Assembly (NCBI RefSeq): GCF_032854445.1
Contig: NC_088305.1
Span: 25,021,400-25,085,399 of the forward strand
Origin: Liolophura sinensis
Taxonomy: Eukaryota > Mollusca > Polyplacophora > Chitonida > Chitonidae
Direction: 5' to 3'
Length of the DNA stretch: 64,000 bases
In this document: positions 10,801 to 20,439 of the stretch, piece after piece
Position numbering within the stretch: the stretch's first letter is position 1
Layout: every line of letters begins with the position of its first letter
Translations under genes and position numbers: made by a program
The notes under the pieces: generated by a model
What the model was told of the DNA's origin: nothing
The model's input: only the letters and a program-made list of their open reading frames with translations
Database searches by the model: none

Positions 10801-13800
10801 TCAAAATATGCCGGGGTGTTTTTGAAGTACGATAGAACTGTAAACGTGTAATTCTTCGAAATCTGGAGAAATGAAAAAAAGGCATTGCTGTTTGCACACA
10901 ATATCATGTAAGACAGTTGAAAAAGCTTTGTTTTCGTCTTACCGCTTGCTTTGTCGGCGTGTCACTGCGAGATACCCCATGCACTGTTCTTTTACATCAG
11001 ACATGTAGTCAATGAAACTTTTTCAACTGTGAAAATCTCATTGGCTTCTGTTATATTTTCAGGTTGTTGCCCAGAGATAGTACCAGTGAAAATGCAATCG
11101 ATTCCCCTATCCACCCCAATCAATATTGCAGCTCCCGCTGTCCTGGCTGGTCTCTTGGCTCTTGTCGCGATAGTTTTGCCAATTGTCGTCTATAAACGCA
11201 GTCGCGCCATTCAAATTTGGTTCAAGTACTGGTTTGGAGCTTTTGAGGACGACGGTGAGATGTGGCTATATTTGTATCATTAAACTTTCGTTATGAACTC
11301 GTGTGACAGCTTGACCGCTTCGGTGGCCTAATGGTTAGAACGTGGAGGCAGCATAATATATGTAAACATGACTAATGCCTCCCCGTCATATAAAAATATT
11401 GTTAAGTACGACGTCAAACCCCAAGGATTCGTCCATTCATTCATTCATCTGATAGCTTAAGTATTTATTGATTTATCTTTTTATTCCATTTATTTAATTT
11501 TAATTTAGTTATTTATTCTATTTATTTAAAACGGTGTTTTGCGTCGTATTCAATACTGTTTTACTTATGTGACGGCAACCAGCATTATGGCAGAGCCCGG
11601 GAGAAACCCCTGACTAAACGCAAGTTGCTGGCAGATCTTTCCACGCCGAGCTTTAAGCTCCAAACGGAACATTAATGATTAAACAAACCAACAAATGAAA
11701 TTGGTGTCGCCATTATTATGCCGTGTGTTTTGTACTAATTAATGACTTCTCCATTATATAAATGCGCATAGCAGGGAAATTTTATTTCTGTCACTGACGT
11801 CTAATATATAGCCAGAACATGAATGCATTTCTTTATCTAATTCTGCTTAAGCCTTGGTGCTATGGGGATTTAAGTTGCTACTATTTAAGCATTTACATGA
11901 AATGTTGGAATAAAACCTTAACTGAGGTAAACTGACAAGCGGCTGTATTTCATCGGTTACGTTTGACCATTTACCAACTATCACACTCTATGCTGAAACT
12001 GTTTATATTAAAACTACATTGATATTAATTGTAAAGTTATACTTTTGATTAAAGATCAAAAATCTTGTCTACATTTCATATTTCATGTTATTTCAGATGG
12101 CAAATTGTACGACGTCTACGTATCCTTTGACATTGAGGACCAGACCGTTTTACGTTTTGTCCTGTGTAACATTCGGGAGTTTTTGCAACAAAATGACTAC
12201 ACGGCTTTCGTGTTTCCTGTGGACTCCCAGCCAGGGATGAGTAAGTACCGCTGACCACTACTCTTTATTTAACTTATATGCTTCCGTAGTCCTTTCATGG
12301 TTTGTACTGAACGTTGTTGTGGAAACGTTGTTGTCTTTCGATTATTGGTCGGGAAAGTCCATTTTGGTTGACGGCTGGTAAACGGTGTCTGCATGAATGC
12401 CTACACTATATAAACATCGGTGGCGGTGCAGAGGTTTCACGGATTCTAGAGAGTACAGCAAAGACACTACAGAATTAAAACGTAAACCATGAAGAAGTTA
12501 ATGTTTGCCTAACAGATACATGACTTTAACGATAATGGATACTGTACAGATGGCAAACAATCCTAACGTGTCGCTTTCTCAAGTGCCATAGTGAGGGGGT
12601 CTAATATCTCCATATCGGCAGCTTAATTCCATCCTTTAGGCCTTTCAGGTAAACATGGTATCTTTTGAGTGTTTAACATTACAAAGTCCCAGTTAACTTA
12701 ACACACCCATTCCTTATATGCTGTGCATCGTTATTCTAGGCACGGTTCCTAACGTCGACGGGGCTTAGCAAAACATCCACATAAATTAGATGGAGACCTG
12801 CGCAGCGAAAGGAACCTTACAAATGAAAGTTAATTGGGCACTAATGCAAATCACCAAACACAAGCGGTTTACACCCTTAACCGTAAGTCTAATGTACATG
12901 TGTACAATTACTTAACAAGGGAAATAACTCATGCCGTAGACCATGTATCTGATCGAATTTTTACCAGTTAGCCAAGAATATGTCACTAGCTAATTTCGGA
13001 TGCACCCCAGCTTGACCATAGTTCTCTTGAAAGAAAAAATTAGTATATTTCGTTACTAGATTGCATAGAAATGGTCATCGCGTTACTAGATTGCATACAA
13101 ATCGTCAATGCGTTACTAGATTGCATACAAATCGTCACCGCAAAGACAAGAATAGAAAACAGGCTACACAGCATAGGCCGGAATAGGGGAGTTTTGAGTT
13201 CGAACTCTTTCGTAGTAGAAGATAGAAAAAGTCCAACTGTATCATGTGACCTGTCAAAAATGTGAGGCAACTATTGTTGATCACCTTTACTATATTACGG
13301 CGTCTGAAAAGTGTAATAAAATCATTTAGAGTGCACTAATGGTAACAAAATTCAGGAATGGATTAAAGGAAAGAGGTATCTTTTGTGCGTATGGGAAAAG
13401 GTGAAAGACGTGATCAGTAAGTCATTTTCAAAAAAGGTTGCCTAACATTTTTCACCAGTCACATGGCACAGTCTGATTGATTTTACCTCTGACGACAAGA
13501 GATTTCCGAAACCCAAAGCTCCCCTACCACAAAAGAGGAAGGTTTAGCATAAATATTCCATGTAACTTGCGAACATGATGTCAGATACTTACTGAGGCGT
13601 TCGATCCCTTCCAAAAGTTAGTTTAAGTGCTTCAACTACACAGTGCATTCGACTGGCACGTTTGAAATTTTCTATTTGCATAAATTCAGATCAAGTCAAT
13701 GCATGCAGTACACTGAGGCGTTCGATCCCTTCCACAAATTAGTTTAAGTGCTTCAACTACACAGTGCATTCGATTGCCACGTTTGAAATTTTCTGTTTGC

Positions 13801-15040
13801 ATAAATTCAGATCAAGTCAATGCATGCAGTACACGAAGTGATAAAATTTATGAAGGCACTTATAAAAGAGCTTGTGAGATGTGCCCGTCTGTCTGAATCC
13901 GTCTGATCTGTCAGGCTATTTAGTAATCAACACACACCACTGTGAACGATGCAGTTTTTTTCTGATACTGGGTGTAGTTAGATAAGCTACATTTTGCGCT
14001 TTGTTCTTTGCACTTTGTTTATTCCATCCATCCACAATCCTGAAATGGAGTCATATCTGATATTTGTTACAGCGCAGTCGGCGTTCCCTCAGTTCGCTTT
14101 ACATCACTGCTACATTTTATACAGAAATTTCGAACAACCCTGAGGTCATGAGGCAGTCCGTGATGTCAGAAAACATAAAAACTCTCCACTTTTCGCTATA
14201 GTCATACTTTATAAACGTGCATTCTCTTCACCTAAAGTGTGCACAGTGACACAGTTTTATTAGTGAATGTTTATTATACAATTCCGCGCGAGTATATTAT
14301 TGTCTTCCGGTAGCAGTGATGTTAAGCGAGCGCAGAGAGCGACATATATGCTTTAAGGGGTATGGCCATGTCTAAGACTTTAAAATCGGGAATCTTTTTA
14401 CTATCTAACTTTTTACTCATCATAAGAGAAATAAGCGAATAACTAGTCGGTCTGGTTTCAGGATAGTGTGATTGGGTGCGGTGTCATGTCTGGTGTCATG
14501 ACATGGCATTCCAATGATGTAGCACTGTAAAAATGTTGGTAGTGGGTCAGGCAAAGACAAATAGTTTTGTTTACGTACATCTTACCATGAGTATCATATT
14601 TGTCGCTAATTTGTTAATTGTCGGTTTTGTTTTGTTTGTATTTGTTTTGTTTTGTTTTTTTACCATTCATAGGCAAGTCTGACAATATAGTAGAAGCCAT
14701 GAATCAGTGCCGACGAGTGATGGTCATTTTTAGCCAGAGTTATCGTTCTTGTGAGTGGTGCCGCTTTGAATTCCTAACAGCTCAAAGACTGTTCATTGGC
14801 GAACGTTTGAAGATTATACCTGTTCTTCTTGGAGAAACCAACAAACGTATTTTAAAAGACGACGATTTTTCAACTGTGCTGAAATTTATCCCATCCATCC
14901 ACATGTCTACAGACTGTGAAAGTCCACTTTCACCCTCAGCATCGAAACAGTTAAAACTGCGCATGCCCAGAAAACGAAGAAAAGAAGCATGCCGTAGGAG
15001 CTGCAGTATGGAGCTACGAACTTGTAGGTTGCAGTCATAA
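4627..15040 (+). CDS. EMI-like/Thr-rich/Ig/TM/TIR receptor gene, six exons (IL-1R/SIGIRR-like)
   Basis: Six coding exons join with matching phases: 4627-4805, 6836-6939, 8123-8936, 11063-11254, 12097-12240 and 14673-15040. All introns begin GT and end AG. Allowing for one frameshift in exon 3, the product is about 599 residues: signal peptide (about 1-41), EMI-like C-terminal half (about 51-94), Thr/Pro-rich stalk (about 96-235), one Ig domain (about 237-350), a transmembrane helix (385-409) followed by KRSR, and a TIR domain (about 433-560). Seen: box 1 YDVYVSF, a box-2-like DSQPG, CEWCRFEF, and a preceding DGKLYD. Known: Ig-TM-TIR is the architecture of IL-1 receptors and SIGIRR, which act at the plasma membrane in innate immune signalling through TIR-TIR contacts. 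Inferred: a single-Ig IL-1R-like sensor or adaptor with an added EMI/mucin ectodomain. The ligand is unknown. An internal exon between exons 1 and 2, completing the EMI domain, may have been missed. Confidence 0.87.
5150..5173. repeat. TTTA microsatellite
   Basis: Six tandem TTTA units in receptor intron 1. Confidence 0.9.
5180..6830. other. Receptor intron 1: no further exon found
   Basis: The EMI-like domain looks incomplete, so I searched for an exon with phase 2 at both ends. No stretch combined a good acceptor, a donor and cysteine-rich coding. Only microsatellites and AT-rich sequence are evident. Confidence 0.4.
6238..6286. repeat. TTG/TTA triplet microsatellite
   Basis: Tandem TTG and TTA triplets in receptor intron 1. 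The minus-strand open frame over it is low-complexity by-product. Confidence 0.9.
6836..6939 (+). CDS. Receptor exon 2: EMI-like C-terminal half
   Basis: The acceptor ttgttcacag|tctac and donor ag|gtaagag bound a 104-nt exon, phase 2 in and phase 1 out. It encodes a basic and aromatic stretch (YRIVYETKLRLRTETHY) ending in SCCPGWKGDNCDI. The CCPGW-G--C ending preceded by a YR-VYR-type strand is the hallmark of the C-terminal part of EMI domains (emilins, MEGF10-type proteins). The upstream half with its other cysteines is not evident. A 14-base T run lies just inside intron 2. Confidence 0.8.
8123..8936 (+). CDS. Receptor exon 3: Thr-rich stalk and Ig domain (frame break inside)
   Basis: The acceptor ctctgaaacccag|gt joins in phase 1. 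From 8125 to about 8400 the frame encodes a Thr/Pro/Arg stalk (TTRTTPPRTTR and variants), suited to dense O-glycosylation. That frame stops at 8475. The Thr-rich sequence resumes in the next frame from about 8400 (TWTQAATTSTLTD) and runs into an Ig domain: B-strand Cys in ITFVC (about residue 264), core Trp in VWLVNG (281) and F-strand Cys in AGEYVC (333), with ISILTVVNAS between. Extra cysteines lie at about 237, 326, 340 and 350. N-glycosylation sequons are NIT, NAS and NNS. The donor aca|gtaagt at 8937 gives phase 1. The break needs one base fewer (or two more), as expected from a sequencing error, a polymorphism or a real disabling mutation. Confidence 0.82.
8400..8475 (+). other. Reading-frame break in receptor exon 3
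   Basis: Threonine-rich coding sequence switches from the frame starting at 8125 (TGA at 8473-8475) to the frame containing 8435 (Ig domain). Both sides are Thr-rich, so translation should cross here. C and A runs at 8412-8424 and 8431-8434 are plausible sites for a one-base insertion error. No convincing short intron of the right length is visible. Confidence 0.75.
8973..9383 (-). repeat. Dispersed repeat, copy 2 of an inverted pair (receptor intron 3)
   Basis: Reverse complement of about 836-1220. About 35 extra bases at 9070-9105 are absent from copy 1. It lies just inside intron 3 of the receptor and is followed by a SINE. Confidence 0.85.
9400..9667 (-). mobile_element. tRNA-derived SINE, minus strand, full length
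   Basis: Complete copy in receptor intron 3. In its own orientation it has a head 'ggggcctccgtggctcagcc' (pol III A-box-like TGGCTCAG), a B-box-like 'gagttcaagtcc', a conserved body and a tail 'gagtacggcgtaaaacacca' plus AAATAAAT repeats. About 267 bp. Confidence 0.95.
9819..9981 (+). mobile_element. SINE, plus strand, 5'-truncated
   Basis: Begins in the family body ('cttcctctgcggccgt') and ends with 'gagtacggcgtaaaacacca' and an AATA tail. The tRNA head is missing. Confidence 0.88.
10209..10446 (+). mobile_element. SINE, plus strand, diverged
   Basis: Starts 'gcctccgtggcagagagggt', has the body words 'atgctggcttcctct' and 'cctcccatcataatggtggc', and ends in an AATAAATA tail. Several indels mark it as older than the other copies. 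Confidence 0.88.
11063..11254 (+). CDS. Receptor exon 4: stem, transmembrane helix, juxtamembrane
   Basis: The acceptor ttatattttcag|gttg and donor gacg|gtgaga bound a phase 1-1 exon of 192 nt. It encodes a short stem starting with two cysteines (SCCPEIVPV), a helix of about 24 residues (APAVLAGLLALVAIVLPIVV), a stop-transfer YKRSR, and an aromatic juxtamembrane stretch (WFKYWFG). A W/Y-rich segment here is typical of IL-1R-family juxtamembranes. This predicts a type I membrane protein. Confidence 0.85.
11318..11445 (+). mobile_element. Possible second SINE family (tRNA-like head)
   Basis: The head 'cggtggcctaatggttagaa' resembles a tRNA A-box region. The 3' part 'attgttaagtacgacgtcaa' followed by CATT repeats resembles a SINE tail different from the main family. 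Confidence 0.45.
11520..11648 (-). mobile_element. SINE fragment, minus strand, degraded
   Basis: 'acggtgttttgcgtcgtatt', 'cagcattatgg' and 'caagttgctggcagatcttt' are diverged reverse-strand matches to the main SINE. The head is absent. Confidence 0.75.
12097..12240 (+). CDS. Receptor exon 5: first half of TIR domain
   Basis: The acceptor gttatttcag|atgg and donor atga|gtaagt bound a phase 1-1 exon of 144 nt. It encodes (D)GKLYDVYVSF (TIR box 1, preceded by the DGK-YD signature of IL-1R/SIGIRR-type TIRs), helix alpha-A (VLRFVLCNIREFL), and a strand ending FVFPVDSQPGM, the box 2/BB-loop region. The usual basic residue before the box 2 Asp is replaced (PVD rather than RD), which may change BB-loop contacts. 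Confidence 0.85.
   Translation: MANCTTSTYPLTLRTRPFYVLSCVTFGSFCNKMTTRLSCFLWTPSQG
13051..13140. repeat. Three perfect-length 30-bp tandem repeats
   Basis: 'cgttactagattgcatacaa' starts at 13051, 13081 and 13111, exactly 30 bases apart with 2-5 substitutions. Lies in receptor intron 5. Confidence 0.95.
13591..13833. repeat. 121-bp tandem duplication
   Basis: 'actgaggcgttcgatccctt' starts at 13591 and again at 13712. The two units differ at only a few bases over 121 bp, so the duplication is recent. Receptor intron 5. Confidence 0.95.
14673..15040 (+). CDS. Receptor exon 6: second half of TIR domain and C-tail
   Basis: The acceptor taccattcatag|gcaag joins in phase 1 and makes SKSDNIVEAM. The exon continues with CRRVMVIFSQSY and CEWCRFEF, strongly conserved TIR core elements, then KIIPVLL. 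The box 3 FW pair expected near the end of a TIR is not seen; DFSTVLKFIPSIH occupies that place. The C-tail is Ser-rich and then strongly basic (RMPRKRRKEACRR), stopping at TAA 15038-15040. Confidence 0.85.
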
Positions 15041-15097
15041 CATTTTGTCTGGAGAACAATACTCTGCACCTACCCTACTATAGCTAGAGACCCAATC

Positions 15098-15131
15098 AAT
15101 AAAGACCGAAACAATAAACCCAATCAATAAA
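15098..15131 (+). terminator. Polyadenylation signal cluster for the receptor gene
   Basis: Three AATAAA hexamers lie at 15098-15103, 15113-15118 and 15126-15131, 58-91 bases after the stop codon. A short 3' UTR ending just beyond is likely. Confidence 0.6.
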
Positions 15132-15139
15132 GACCATGA

Positions 15140-16450
15140 ATGTATCCACCGGACGACGTTTCATCCTTAATAGCTGAAGACTGAAGTCTTGCAGAAACAA
15201 ACTTTGTTCTTTCTCGGCTAAAATATGTCGCTCGTTTAAAAGCAAGCATAACCTGCACTGATTTGCTGTTCGATGTATTTATGTATATATGTATGCTTGG
15301 GGTTTAACTTCGACTCGGAAATGCTTTTTCAGTCCTATTGATATTTCAAAACTACGGAACACTTAGCTAATGTATGGTACGATTGTTAACCCTAGAATGT
15401 GCTCTCATAACCTTGCCGGTTTGCTCCCCCCCACCCCCCACCCCCATCCCACCAAATAATAAATGCCGTCCCAATTCAGGAACTAATAATCCACAGCACA
15501 CGCTAGACACCGAATTACTTGGAGTCAAAACCAACATTCCAATACCAATAATGGATGCTCCACACCAATTTCCAAAACAACGATCAACACAAGAAAACTA
15601 GGATGGATTCATGTAAGGAGAAATACAGAAGCAGTTTCAGCGGTGCCTGACTCATTTGCCATGGACATTAGCCTTTATTGATGTAATTTTGGGTGAACCT
15701 TCTACTTACCATTGTTCACACTTGTTGCATGAAAACATTTCACCTTTGACGAGGACTTTCTCGAAGAAAATGTACTTACTCATTTCCTTTCTGACCATCT
15801 CCACCGGGACCATTTAATGGCTGTCATGAAACAGTCGATTAAACATGACGCAAGAAGGGCTGCCCCAATTACGTGGGTCTAAATAAAATGGAAATGGCGG
15901 GTCAAAAACAAGGAGTATTTTTATGTGATTTGAATGAATGCTTGGGTTTAACGTCATACTTAACAATATTTCAGCCATTTAGTGTGTTTACATATACTGT
16001 GTCTTCTTGTGGCAGGGTAACTCCATACCACCAAAGTACTGTCGCCAATAAAGTATTATGCTGACGACCAGCTTTCCACAATGAGCATCTGAGAAGAGGC
16101 TCATTGACTAACAAAAGAACAAACCTAGTCTCTGCAACTGCCCAGTGATGCAGTGCAATATTTACTAAAGTCAACCTGTCAGTTTGTCCAATGAGTAAGA
16201 TGTTTCCTGCATAAAGTAATCATGTGATTCTGACCTTTGCTGCCCAGCCAAATGTTCATTCTTTCCTTTGCGTCTACGCTTGGTTAGCTGACTCGCAACG
16301 TATTAAACATTCACCGTAAGAGAATAATGATTAGCCGTTGTACAGGAAATTATAATTGAAGACGCACATCATAGAGAATAAAATCAGAGTAGCGACGACA
16401 ATGTGATAGCTATTCGACTTTGAGGAGCGTTTCTCCCACCATGTGGCCAA
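15140..16450. other. Intergenic, no gene recognised
   Basis: A C-rich run at 15424-15450 and AT-rich sequence. No exon-like stretch with good splice sites was seen. Confidence 0.4.
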
Positions 16451-16454
16451 AGAA

Positions 16455-16790
16455 ATGGCCACAGACCCCCATTAGTTTTCTATAGGCGACAATGTTAAAG
16501 TTCAGCGCTGTAGCTCAGTCCCAAACATTCCGTAGGCAATAAGCTTTGGTGTATACCTGGCCCAGTCTGTGGGAAAGAAGCCATTAAACTCTTGACATAG
16601 GTTGACCGTCAAAATCTGGACCTTTCTATGCCGGCAGCTCGAAGGGGTGCCTTTCAAAGCCAAGGGGACGTCAATCGTATCCTCATCACTACCTGTCTCC
16701 TTGTGTCCTCTCGCCCAGAATTTCAAACTTTCATCATTCAAACTCATACCTGCCCGAAGCTTAGACAATTTCCACCATTTTGATTTCAAG
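16455..16790. repeat. Direct repeat, copy 1 (partner 19238-19500)
   Basis: 'cccccattagttttctata', 'tcagtcccaaacattccgt' and 'gcttagacaatttcca' recur in order at 19238-19500. The partner lacks about 65 bases of the middle. It overlaps the minus-strand coding-like stretch 16520-16810. Confidence 0.9.
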
Positions 16791-16810
16791 TATGCACCTG
16801 TACAACAAAA
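16520..16810 (-). pseudogene. Unrecognised coding-like terminal exon
   Basis: On the minus strand an acceptor tttttgttgtacag|gtgc is followed by about 90 open codons (KWWKLSKLRAGMSLNDESL ... YGMFGTELQR) ending in a stop. The composition looks protein-like and non-repetitive. A second, decayed copy lies at 19238-19500. I do not recognise the family. It could be the last exon of a minus-strand gene, a retrocopy, or part of a mobile element. Confidence 0.3.
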
Positions 16811-17959
16811 ACGGCAGGCTGGCAGCAAAAAAAAAAGACTTTACACCCTAAAATACACAGATTTGCATTCGTCCCTACCGAAAAACGGAAGTTGTAATGG
16901 GGGTCTGTGTCCTATCACACCAGCCAACTTTTTGCAAAATCAATAATTTTTGCACCACATAGTTCCTACTATCTCTTAACCTCACACACAAAGTTAGGGC
17001 TTGATACATGCAAAAACTTTTGAGGAGGAATTTAACTTGGAGTACCCCTATCTTGGAAATGCGTCTGTTTGTCCGCTCTCAAGCACGAAGTTCAAAGCTC
17101 TGTAGTGCACATACCGTTCAAAATATCTCAACCAGATCAAATGTTTTGGAAAGCTGCCATGTATATTTGCAAGAAAAATGAAAAAAATCCAATGACTAAG
17201 TATTTTACATTTTCCAATAACAAACATTTAGAAAATTATGGATTTTCAAGACGATTTTCTTGTTTACAGCAGTGCAAAGAAAATAGTTAAAGGCCAAAAG
17301 CGCAAAAATATATATCAAAAGATAGGTAATTTATCTGACAATTCACTTACAAAATATAGGACATGCCTTTTGGTAACTTTGTGAAAAATTTGACTTACAG
17401 TGATACACGGTGGAGGGGGAGTAGCAAAGCGGATTTTCAAAATTCCAGAAAAGTCCACTTTGATCAATATCAAAGTAAACATATGTATCCAAACTGATAC
17501 AAAAATGCTCATAGGCACAGTTTCCATGGATAGGGCTTAAAAAAAGACTAGTATCCCGTTTACATACTGATTCACATTATATAAAACCCTGTAAAAGAAC
17601 ACCCCCCCCCCCCTCCTTCCCCATCTCCCCACCACTGCCATTGGTTGGCTGGTTTACCTCAACTGGCTTACCACAGTGCAAAAGAATCCCACCACCTGTG
17701 TTGTTGCCTCAGACTAAATTAGTACTTTCCACATAACAAACACCAAAGTGTGACACTGGCATTTACAAGAGATAAATAGAGGGGAGAAATATGAATTTGC
17801 CACTTACAAAAAGAAAGCCACACAGTACATGCACATTGAACATTCAGACAGTCAGCAAGGCAACCTTCCCAACACATGATGAAGGGACTCATAAAGGGAG
17901 AAAAAGTTATACTTTTTAACCTGTAACAACACAGAAATCCTTAAATAAACAGTGAGAAA

Positions 17960-18195
17960 TTACATCCGTAATAAGGTTCCACACTGGGTATTCCTGGGTG
18001 GGCATGAGGAATGGATATTTAAACTGCCCGAACATATATGAGAAACCTGTGAAGTTTCCCCCGAGAAGGTGGGGGGGTGGCAATTGGGGGGATCTGTCAT
18101 GGTGTAGTTCCGAACCAATGACGGGGATTCTAGGTCGGCCAAGGGAGTGGAGGGCTGCATCCGATTGGTCAGGCCTTTGAGGAAGCTGAACGGCT
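17960..18195 (-). pseudogene. Unrecognised coding-like stretch, Pro/Ser/Thr-rich
   Basis: On the minus strand, after a cgctag acceptor-like site, about 78 open codons read PFSFLKGLTNRM, then MQPSTPLADLESPSLV, and end GTLLRM and stop. Low-complexity explanations do not fit, but no domain is recognised. It may belong with the terminal exon at 16520-16810. Confidence 0.25.
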
Positions 18196-19237
18196 AGCGG
18201 GACCCCACCCACCTCGGTAGATCCCAGTTTAATATATGCATACACCAGGCAAAGTTCACTGAAGCCATGTTTGAGAGACAAGGTCTAAAGAGGGAAACCA
18301 AGAAGAAAGCCCAAAAAGTATTGAACTAGGATGTGAAAGCCATGTGTAGCTGTCTATTTTCTCAACCTGTGTGTGAGGACATCGGAAACATGGAAAAAAA
18401 AATCCCAGCTGCCTAGGGAAGTGGATGCCACACTGCGCCAAATACTACAACAATATCCCAACAGACTGCACTTACATGTATGCTAGATACTTGAAATCGA
18501 TAATTTTTGTTCCATCGCCGTACATAATGTGTGAGTAACTTGTCAGAGGAATGAATACACACATGCAATGGCAACTACATGCCTACAGTGGTTTATTTTT
18601 AAGTTTAAAGAGGAAAATTAACCTTATCCACTTCAAATCTAAGCCCAATACAGCAGCCAGTGTTGTGGCAGAGATGCCTGATTTTAATGTTTTGTGACTA
18701 CAGGTTGATTTGATGCACATTTACCTAGTGTGTGGTGGCACACATGGGAAGAACCTGATTAGGTTTGTAAATTAAATACATGCTGGCCCTCTCTACTACT
18801 CTAGCCAAGTAAATTAATCTGTTTTCATCCACATGTGTGAGGCTGGGCCCTTATATGTGATGCAAGGCCTTATTAACCATCCTTAATCACACACCCTATC
18901 TACCAGCCAGATACTCCAATTTCACTCACAGCACTCAAATTTTGCATTATTTATCCAATGTCAGCCCCAAAACAGACATTTTAAAAACCAGGAACAATGA
19001 AACGTTGTCGGTGTTTGTTCAAGCCTGCTCACACACCTGTACTACCCTTGACCACAGAGTGTTTTAGCCGATTTTTAGACAATTATGTGAGGAAAATATA
19101 GAACTAAAAAGCTTTAAAACTGCTCAATCAAGTTCAATGCAAACTACATCGCAGATGTACCCACCAAATATTATCAGGCTGCTGCGAAATCTGAGCACAC
19201 AGTGACATATTAAGTGGTTTGGCACAAGTGGACAGAT

Positions 19238-19500
19238 CAGGCCACAGACCCCCATTAGTTTTCTATAAGCGACAATGTTAAAGTTCAGCACTGTAGCTCA
19301 GTCCCAAACATTCCGTGGCCAATAAGCTTGGTGCATACCTGGCCCAGCCTGTGAGAAAGAAGCCATAAAATTCTTCACACAGGTTGACTCGCATCCTCAT
19401 CACCACCTGTCTCCTTGTGTCCTCTCGCCCGGATTTTCAAACTTTCACCATTAAACTCATACTTGCCCAAAGCTTAGACAATTTCCATCATTTTGATACC
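19238..19500. repeat. Direct repeat, copy 2 (partner 16455-16790)
   Basis: Same orientation as copy 1, with a deletion and stop codons in the corresponding minus-strand frame. It ends where the reverse-transcriptase remains begin. Confidence 0.9.
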
Positions 19501-19505
19501 AAGCA

Positions 19506-20165
19506 TTCAAGTTGATTGAATTTCTCATTAACAGGATCTATGTGAAATTTGGGGTGACCAGATATCAACAGTGTATAGGTATTCGGTTGGGTACAGATTG
19601 TGCCACGCTTTTGGCTGACTTATACCTGATCTCGTATGAATGCGACTAAATGCAGAAACTATTAAGGAGTACTCCTCACCTGACCCGATTTTTCTCACGG
19701 TATATTGATGATATCCTAGATTTAAACAATTCACAAAGAGCAAGGGCCGTGAAAAATATGTACCCACCTTCGCAGGATTGAAAGGAAACCACCCAGATGG
19801 TACGTCTTACCTAGACCTACATTTGTACATAGACCGAAACGGTTCTCTCCCCCGCAATCAAAACGGATAGCTTCAATTCTGACATTGCAAATCATCCTTA
19901 CTTGGACACCAATATACCGAAGGGCCCTGTACATGGCATGCACATATCTGGCCTTGTAGCGTTCATTAGATCGTGTGTTATGTGACGATTTCTATCAAAG
20001 TCAGAAATTATACTGCAAAATCTAGTGTGTCAAAGTTATTTCATCAAACGCCTTCACTCTAAGTTTTTTTTAAAGTTTTATAATGATTATAATTCTCTTC
20101 AAAGTAAATATATGGACAGAGCGCACAGAATATCTAGCGATCCACTTCATGCATGTGTCAGTTCC
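19506..20165 (+). pseudogene. Decayed reverse transcriptase (Penelope-like or related retroelement)
   Basis: One frame from 19512 reads LIEFLINRIYVKFG, then IGIRLGTDCATLLADLYLIS, a stop at about 19646, then RYIDDIL, the Y-x-D-D catalytic motif. After a frameshift near 19770 comes SYLDLHLYIDRNG. Another frame gives SDIANHPYLDTNIPKGPVHG and then FYNDYNSLQSKYM. This order (G-I-P-M-G-T-like, YIDD, YLDL, N-I-P-x-x-P-x-x-G) is a reverse-transcriptase lineage common in aquatic invertebrates, often classed with Penelope-like elements. No intact ORF, endonuclease or terminal repeats are seen. Confidence 0.75.
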
Positions 20166-20229
20166 GCTTAATTCGAGGTTAGGAATGCGTTTTCATGGTG
20201 CTGAATTAGATCACATTAGGCTACAATCA

Positions 20230-20432
20230 AACTCAACTCGCTGTGAGTTCAAGTCCAGATCATGCTGGCTTCCTCTCCGGCTGTAAGTGGGAAGGTCTTC
20301 CAACAACCTGCGGACGGTTGTGGGTTTCCCCCGGGCTGTGCCCGGTGTCCACCCACCATAATGCTGGCCGCCGTCGTATAAGTGAAATATTCTTGAGTAC
20401 GGCGTAAAACACCAATCAAAAAAAAAGAAAAA
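20230..20432 (+). mobile_element. SINE, plus strand, head missing
   Basis: Starts at the B-box region ('cgctgtgagttcaagtccag') and runs through to 'gagtacggcgtaaaacacca' with an A-rich tail. Confidence 0.92.
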
Positions 20433-20439
20433 AATCAAA

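Larger units (their letters stand above)
12250..14670. other. Receptor intron 5: repeats only
   Basis: The 2.4-kb intron splits the TIR domain after box 2. Apart from the 30-bp and 121-bp tandem repeats nothing recognisable was found. Confidence 0.5.
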
